Shown here piece by piece: positions 63,734 to 64,000 of a stretch of 64,000 bases of DNA. The stretch is from contig JBJXHN010000004.1 in the NCBI GenBank assembly GCA_046233135.1, positions 496,001-560,000 of the forward strand. The letters run 5' to 3'. The number at the start of each line of letters is the position of its first letter. The first letter of the stretch is position 1. Both the position numbers and the translations under genes were made by a program. The DNA is from JBJXHN01 sp046233135 (lineage in GTDB: Bacteria; Pseudomonadota; Alphaproteobacteria; Rhodospirillales; Rhodospirillaceae). The notes under the pieces were generated by a model. That model was not told where the DNA came from and did not search any database. It saw only the letters and a program-made list of their open reading frames with translations.

Positions 63734-64000
63734 TTACACCATCGGCAACAGGGTTGTCCCGCTGCCCGGCTCCGTCTTCCACAGGTCGCCGGTTTCCAGA
63801 TCGAACCACCAGCCGTGCAGGATCAGGGTGCCTTTCTCGACCCGTTCGCGGATCCAGGGATAGCTCAGCAGGTTGTCCAGCGACCCGCGCACCGCCGCCC
63901 GTTCCACCAGGGCCGGGTTTTCGCGCAGGCGTTCCAGGCCAACCGGTCGATGGCCGCCCTCGACGGTATCATCGGTGACGTAGTGTTCACAGGCCTTGCG
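63734..64000 (-). CDS. beta-class carbonic anhydrase (partial, C-terminal part)
   Basis: Zinc enzyme interconverting CO2 and bicarbonate. The visible 88 residues (reading frame from the right edge to TAA at 63734) include SLDNLLSYPWIRERVEKGTL and ILHGWWFDLETGDLWKT. These are the conserved end of bacterial beta-carbonic anhydrases (N-L-x-x-(F/Y)-P-W-(V/I)-R-E-R-V then L-H-G-W-x-F-D). The zinc-binding Cys/His residues lie beyond the window. It is on the same strand as the permease gene and 63 bases upstream of it. Confidence 0.88.
   Translation of the reverse strand, partial: RKACEHYVTDDTVEGGHRPVGLERLRENPALVERAAVRGSLDNLLSYPWIRERVEKGTLILHGWWFDLETGDLWKTEPGSGTTLLPMV

Overview
The window reads as one continuous stretch of a GC-rich alphaproteobacterial chromosome. 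The best fit is Rhodospirillales (purple non-sulfur / Magnetospirillum-like bacteria). Pointers are CobS/CobT of the aerobic cobalamin pathway next to bolA and a J-domain gene, MetZ preceded by a SAM-II-type riboswitch, an Mcl-type malyl-CoA lyase, ccoGHIS followed by an FnrL-like regulator, and long membrane proteins with coiled coils. The genus cannot be fixed from the sequence alone. No rRNA, tRNA, CRISPR array, transposase or prophage gene was seen.

Layout. 0-4 kb: rpmB (partial), a giant two-TM coiled-coil protein and a bactofilin. 4-10 kb: an aminotransferase relic, SAM-II riboswitch and metZ, then a Tat-exported multicopper oxidase, malyl-CoA lyase and a NUDIX hydrolase. 10.4-14.8 kb: four same-strand genes, two of them membrane proteins of unknown function, ending in a CheZ-type phosphatase. 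14.8-17.7 kb: lldR-lldD, with two palindromic operators, divergent from a small unknown gene behind a Fur-like box. 17.7-22.2 kb: cobT, cobS, J-domain protein and bolA. 22.5-25.8 kb: a phospholipase D/VTT fusion overlapping an endonuclease/exonuclease/phosphatase gene. 26.2-32.1 kb: ccoG-ccoH-ccoI-ccoS and an Fnr regulator with a perfect FNR box. 32.3-37.1 kb: panB-panC, gpt, a gamma-glutamyltransferase and a glutathione S-transferase. 37.4-45.2 kb: a compositionally different surface-polysaccharide region with an outer-membrane barrel, export lipoprotein, methyltransferase, two glycosyltransferases, an Ala/Asn-rich secreted protein and a PPP phosphatase. 45.2-48 kb: a PepSY-TM gene set beside the last codons of a lost TonB-dependent receptor. 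48.3-53 kb: a GCS2-like ligase overlapping a sensor-fused MFS protein, divergent from an RsbW-like ATPase. 53-58.1 kb: dnaN-recF-gyrB. 58.2-64 kb: a cold-shock gene, an amino-acid-type chemoreceptor, an unknown helical protein, an NCS2 permease with an unusual C-terminal domain, and a partial beta-carbonic anhydrase.

How the genes work together. Housekeeping modules (replication clamp/RecF/gyrase, pantothenate synthesis, cobaltochelatase, cbb3 oxidase maturation under Fnr control, lactate use under LldR) alternate with accessory modules. The most unusual accessory unit is at 48.4-53 kb: an MFS transporter preceded in the same polypeptide by two membrane-flanked periplasmic sensor-like regions, overlapping a glutamate-cysteine-ligase-like enzyme and divergent from a lone anti-sigma-type ATPase. 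A second RsbW-like fold appears to be fused, in degenerate form, to the permease at 61.9-63.7 kb. Other points of interest are a CheZ with two FliM-like CheY-binding tails, a giant TipN-like coiled-coil protein beside a bactofilin, and an iron-box-controlled gene of unknown function.
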